Below are positions 62,952 through 64,000 of a stretch of DNA of 64,000 bases, in pieces; within the stretch, counting starts at the first letter, position 1; each line of letters begins with the position of its first letter. Origin of the DNA: Vibrio viridaestus (GTDB lineage Bacteria > Pseudomonadota > Gammaproteobacteria > Enterobacterales > Vibrionaceae); contig NZ_RJVQ01000003.1 of assembly GCF_003856525.1 (NCBI RefSeq), positions 620,001-684,000 on the forward strand, in the 5' to 3' direction. The position numbers and the translations under genes were made by a program. The notes beneath the pieces were generated by a model. The model was given only the letters and a program-made list of their open reading frames with translations, had not been told where the DNA came from and did not search any database.

Positions 62952-63223
62952 ATTCTGTCATAGAGCCACGTCTCACAGCAGCACTACTTCCAACGAGTAT
63001 CTTTCTGCGCTGCGAATCCACGCTCGAATCAGACGGTTTATCGTGCTGATGGGATGAAGAACGACATTTATGGCACATAAAAGTAAAACTCCTTTTAGAC
63101 GAGGCTCGTCCACACACTCACCTCTAAGAGTTTATTCTGGCCATATTTGTCGTTAACACCGTAATCTGATCGTCTCTAATTCTTGCCTTATTTTGCAAAG
63201 TTAGTTCATTTAATAGCATTCAC

Positions 63224-64000
63224 TCAAGCTTGTTCACCCCTCCAGAAACGGGTTCGGCGGCTATTCGCCAACATAATGCCAGCGATAATTAGCAACGCGC
63301 TCTCTAGGTGTATCAATCCTATGGGCTCATCTAAAAACACAAAGGCTAACCCGCCAGAAAATAAGGGCAAAGAGTAATAGAGCATACCTGACGGAACCGG
63401 ACCAATATTTATAATCGCCTGATTCCACATAGTAAAAGCCACAAGTGATGCACATACACCGATATAGATGACAGACAGCAGTGTTGTCGGCTCCCAAGAG
63501 GTATTGGGTTGACCGTGAGACGTCCATAGGTAAGCGGGCGTAAGAATCAACAGTCCCAGTGCAAACGTACTCAGTTGCATAGACCAAACACTCAGTTCTT
63601 TCGGTTTAAATTTTAACAACAGACTGTATATTGCAAATGACATTGCGGCTAACAGCATCCATCCATCACCACTCGCTAAGTTAAGGTGTCTTAGCTTATC
63701 GAAATCCCCACCCGTCAAAAGCATCAGGATGCCAAAGAGTACAACGGCAATCCCGCAGACTTTTTTAGTCGTAATGGTCTCATTAAGACATAGTCTTGAG
63801 GCCACGATGACAAAAACAGGAAAGGTTAATGAGATAAGAGACAGATTGATGGCGCTTGTCGTTTGGCCCGCTTTGTAGATAAGCGTATTGAACAGGGTTA
63901 CGCCAAAGACAGCGGTGATCAAAAGATAAATAATGTGACGTTTTATCGCTTTCCATTCAACAATAATCGCCTTTAATCCAAAGGGAAGTACACAGACCAC
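63224..64000 (-). CDS. DMT-superfamily (EamA) transporter, 5' truncated by window edge
   Basis: The frame runs through the right edge (a GTG at 64000 is the first codon seen), so the first ~30-40 residues are outside. The 258 visible residues hold about eight or nine helices; VFGVTLFNTLIYKAGQTTSA and the second repeat from LASGDGWMLLAAMSFAIYSL are typical EamA. The C-terminal ANSRRTRFWRGEQA is basic and cytoplasmic. Substrate unknown. Confidence 0.85.
   Translation of the reverse strand: MVCVLPFGLKAIIVEWKAIKRHIIYLLITAVFGVTLFNTLIYKAGQTTSAINLSLISLTFPVFVIVASRLCLNETITTKKVCGIAVVLFGILMLLTGGDFDKLRHLNLASGDGWMLLAAMSFAIYSLLLKFKPKELSVWSMQLSTFALGLLILTPAYLWTSHGQPNTSWEPTTLLSVIYIGVCASLVAFTMWNQAIINIGPVPSGMLYYSLPLFSGGLAFVFLDEPIGLIHLESALLIIAGIMLANSRRTRFWRGEQA

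Noticed and set aside
62929-63117. Minus-strand 62-residue ORF in the gap after the AraC gene
   Set aside because: It overlaps the AraC 3' end, is basic and low in hydrophobic pattern, and shows no recognisable domain; probably non-coding.

Overview
The window looks like a chromosomal segment of a marine gammaproteobacterium of the Vibrionaceae. This rests on gene content and order, not on a search: ycjX-ycjF-tyrR, a class I fumarase divergent from pabB-nudL, sdaA, asnS followed by aspC, rimJ, an NqrM-like protein and a DUF2947-like protein together are a Vibrio-type chromosome I set. Coding density is high. I saw no rRNA or tRNA gene, insertion sequence, prophage or CRISPR array.

Layout. 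1-8 kb: the 3' end of an Hsp70-like gene, YbaK, a PAS-GGDEF diguanylate cyclase, queE-queC (queuosine precursor synthesis), yidA, an acetyltransferase, an NqrM-like gene, a DUF2947-like gene, an HD phosphohydrolase and rimJ. 8-21 kb: conserved core with tyrR, ycjF, ycjX, a small membrane protein, fumarase, pabB, nudL, sdaA, asnS and aspC, with clear hairpin terminators behind most units. 21-24 kb: a degenerate methyltransferase-like protein and a Cache-GGDEF-EAL protein. 24.5-32 kb: two efflux operons in tandem on the minus strand, a tripartite EmrAB/NodT-type pump and an AaeXAB-type pump.

32.5-40.9 kb: an accessory-looking locus with a DMT exporter, an AraC-type regulator, an arginase-family hydrolase, a complete RbsABC-like ABC importer and a flavin-reductase-like protein. 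An 18-bp direct-repeat element (two 9-bp units starting CCTA or similar) lies upstream of the exporter, the regulator and the importer operon, so I infer one regulon run by this AraC protein. The substrate is unknown. 40.9-50.2 kb: a five-gene minus-strand cluster of two transglutaminases (one fused to DUF2126), two circularly permuted ATP-grasp proteins (one fused to an alpha-E domain) and a stand-alone alpha-E protein. This gene set has been predicted computationally to make or modify peptides, but I know of no established product.

50.5-64 kb: an unrecognised coiled-coil lipoprotein, a NifW-like small protein with a C-terminal CxxCxxC, a DMT exporter, a MepM/ShyA-like endopeptidase, a YahK-like alcohol dehydrogenase, the MdlAB ABC exporter, a secreted cyclophilin-like protein, a cupin and carboxymuconolactone-decarboxylase pair facing an AraC regulator across a promoter region with four TGCCTAA repeats, and a DMT transporter cut by the right edge.

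The most promising material for follow-up is the 32.5-40.9 kb regulon with its shared operator and a long leader stem-loop, the ATP-grasp/alpha-E/transglutaminase cluster, and a pseudoknot-capable leader upstream of queE.
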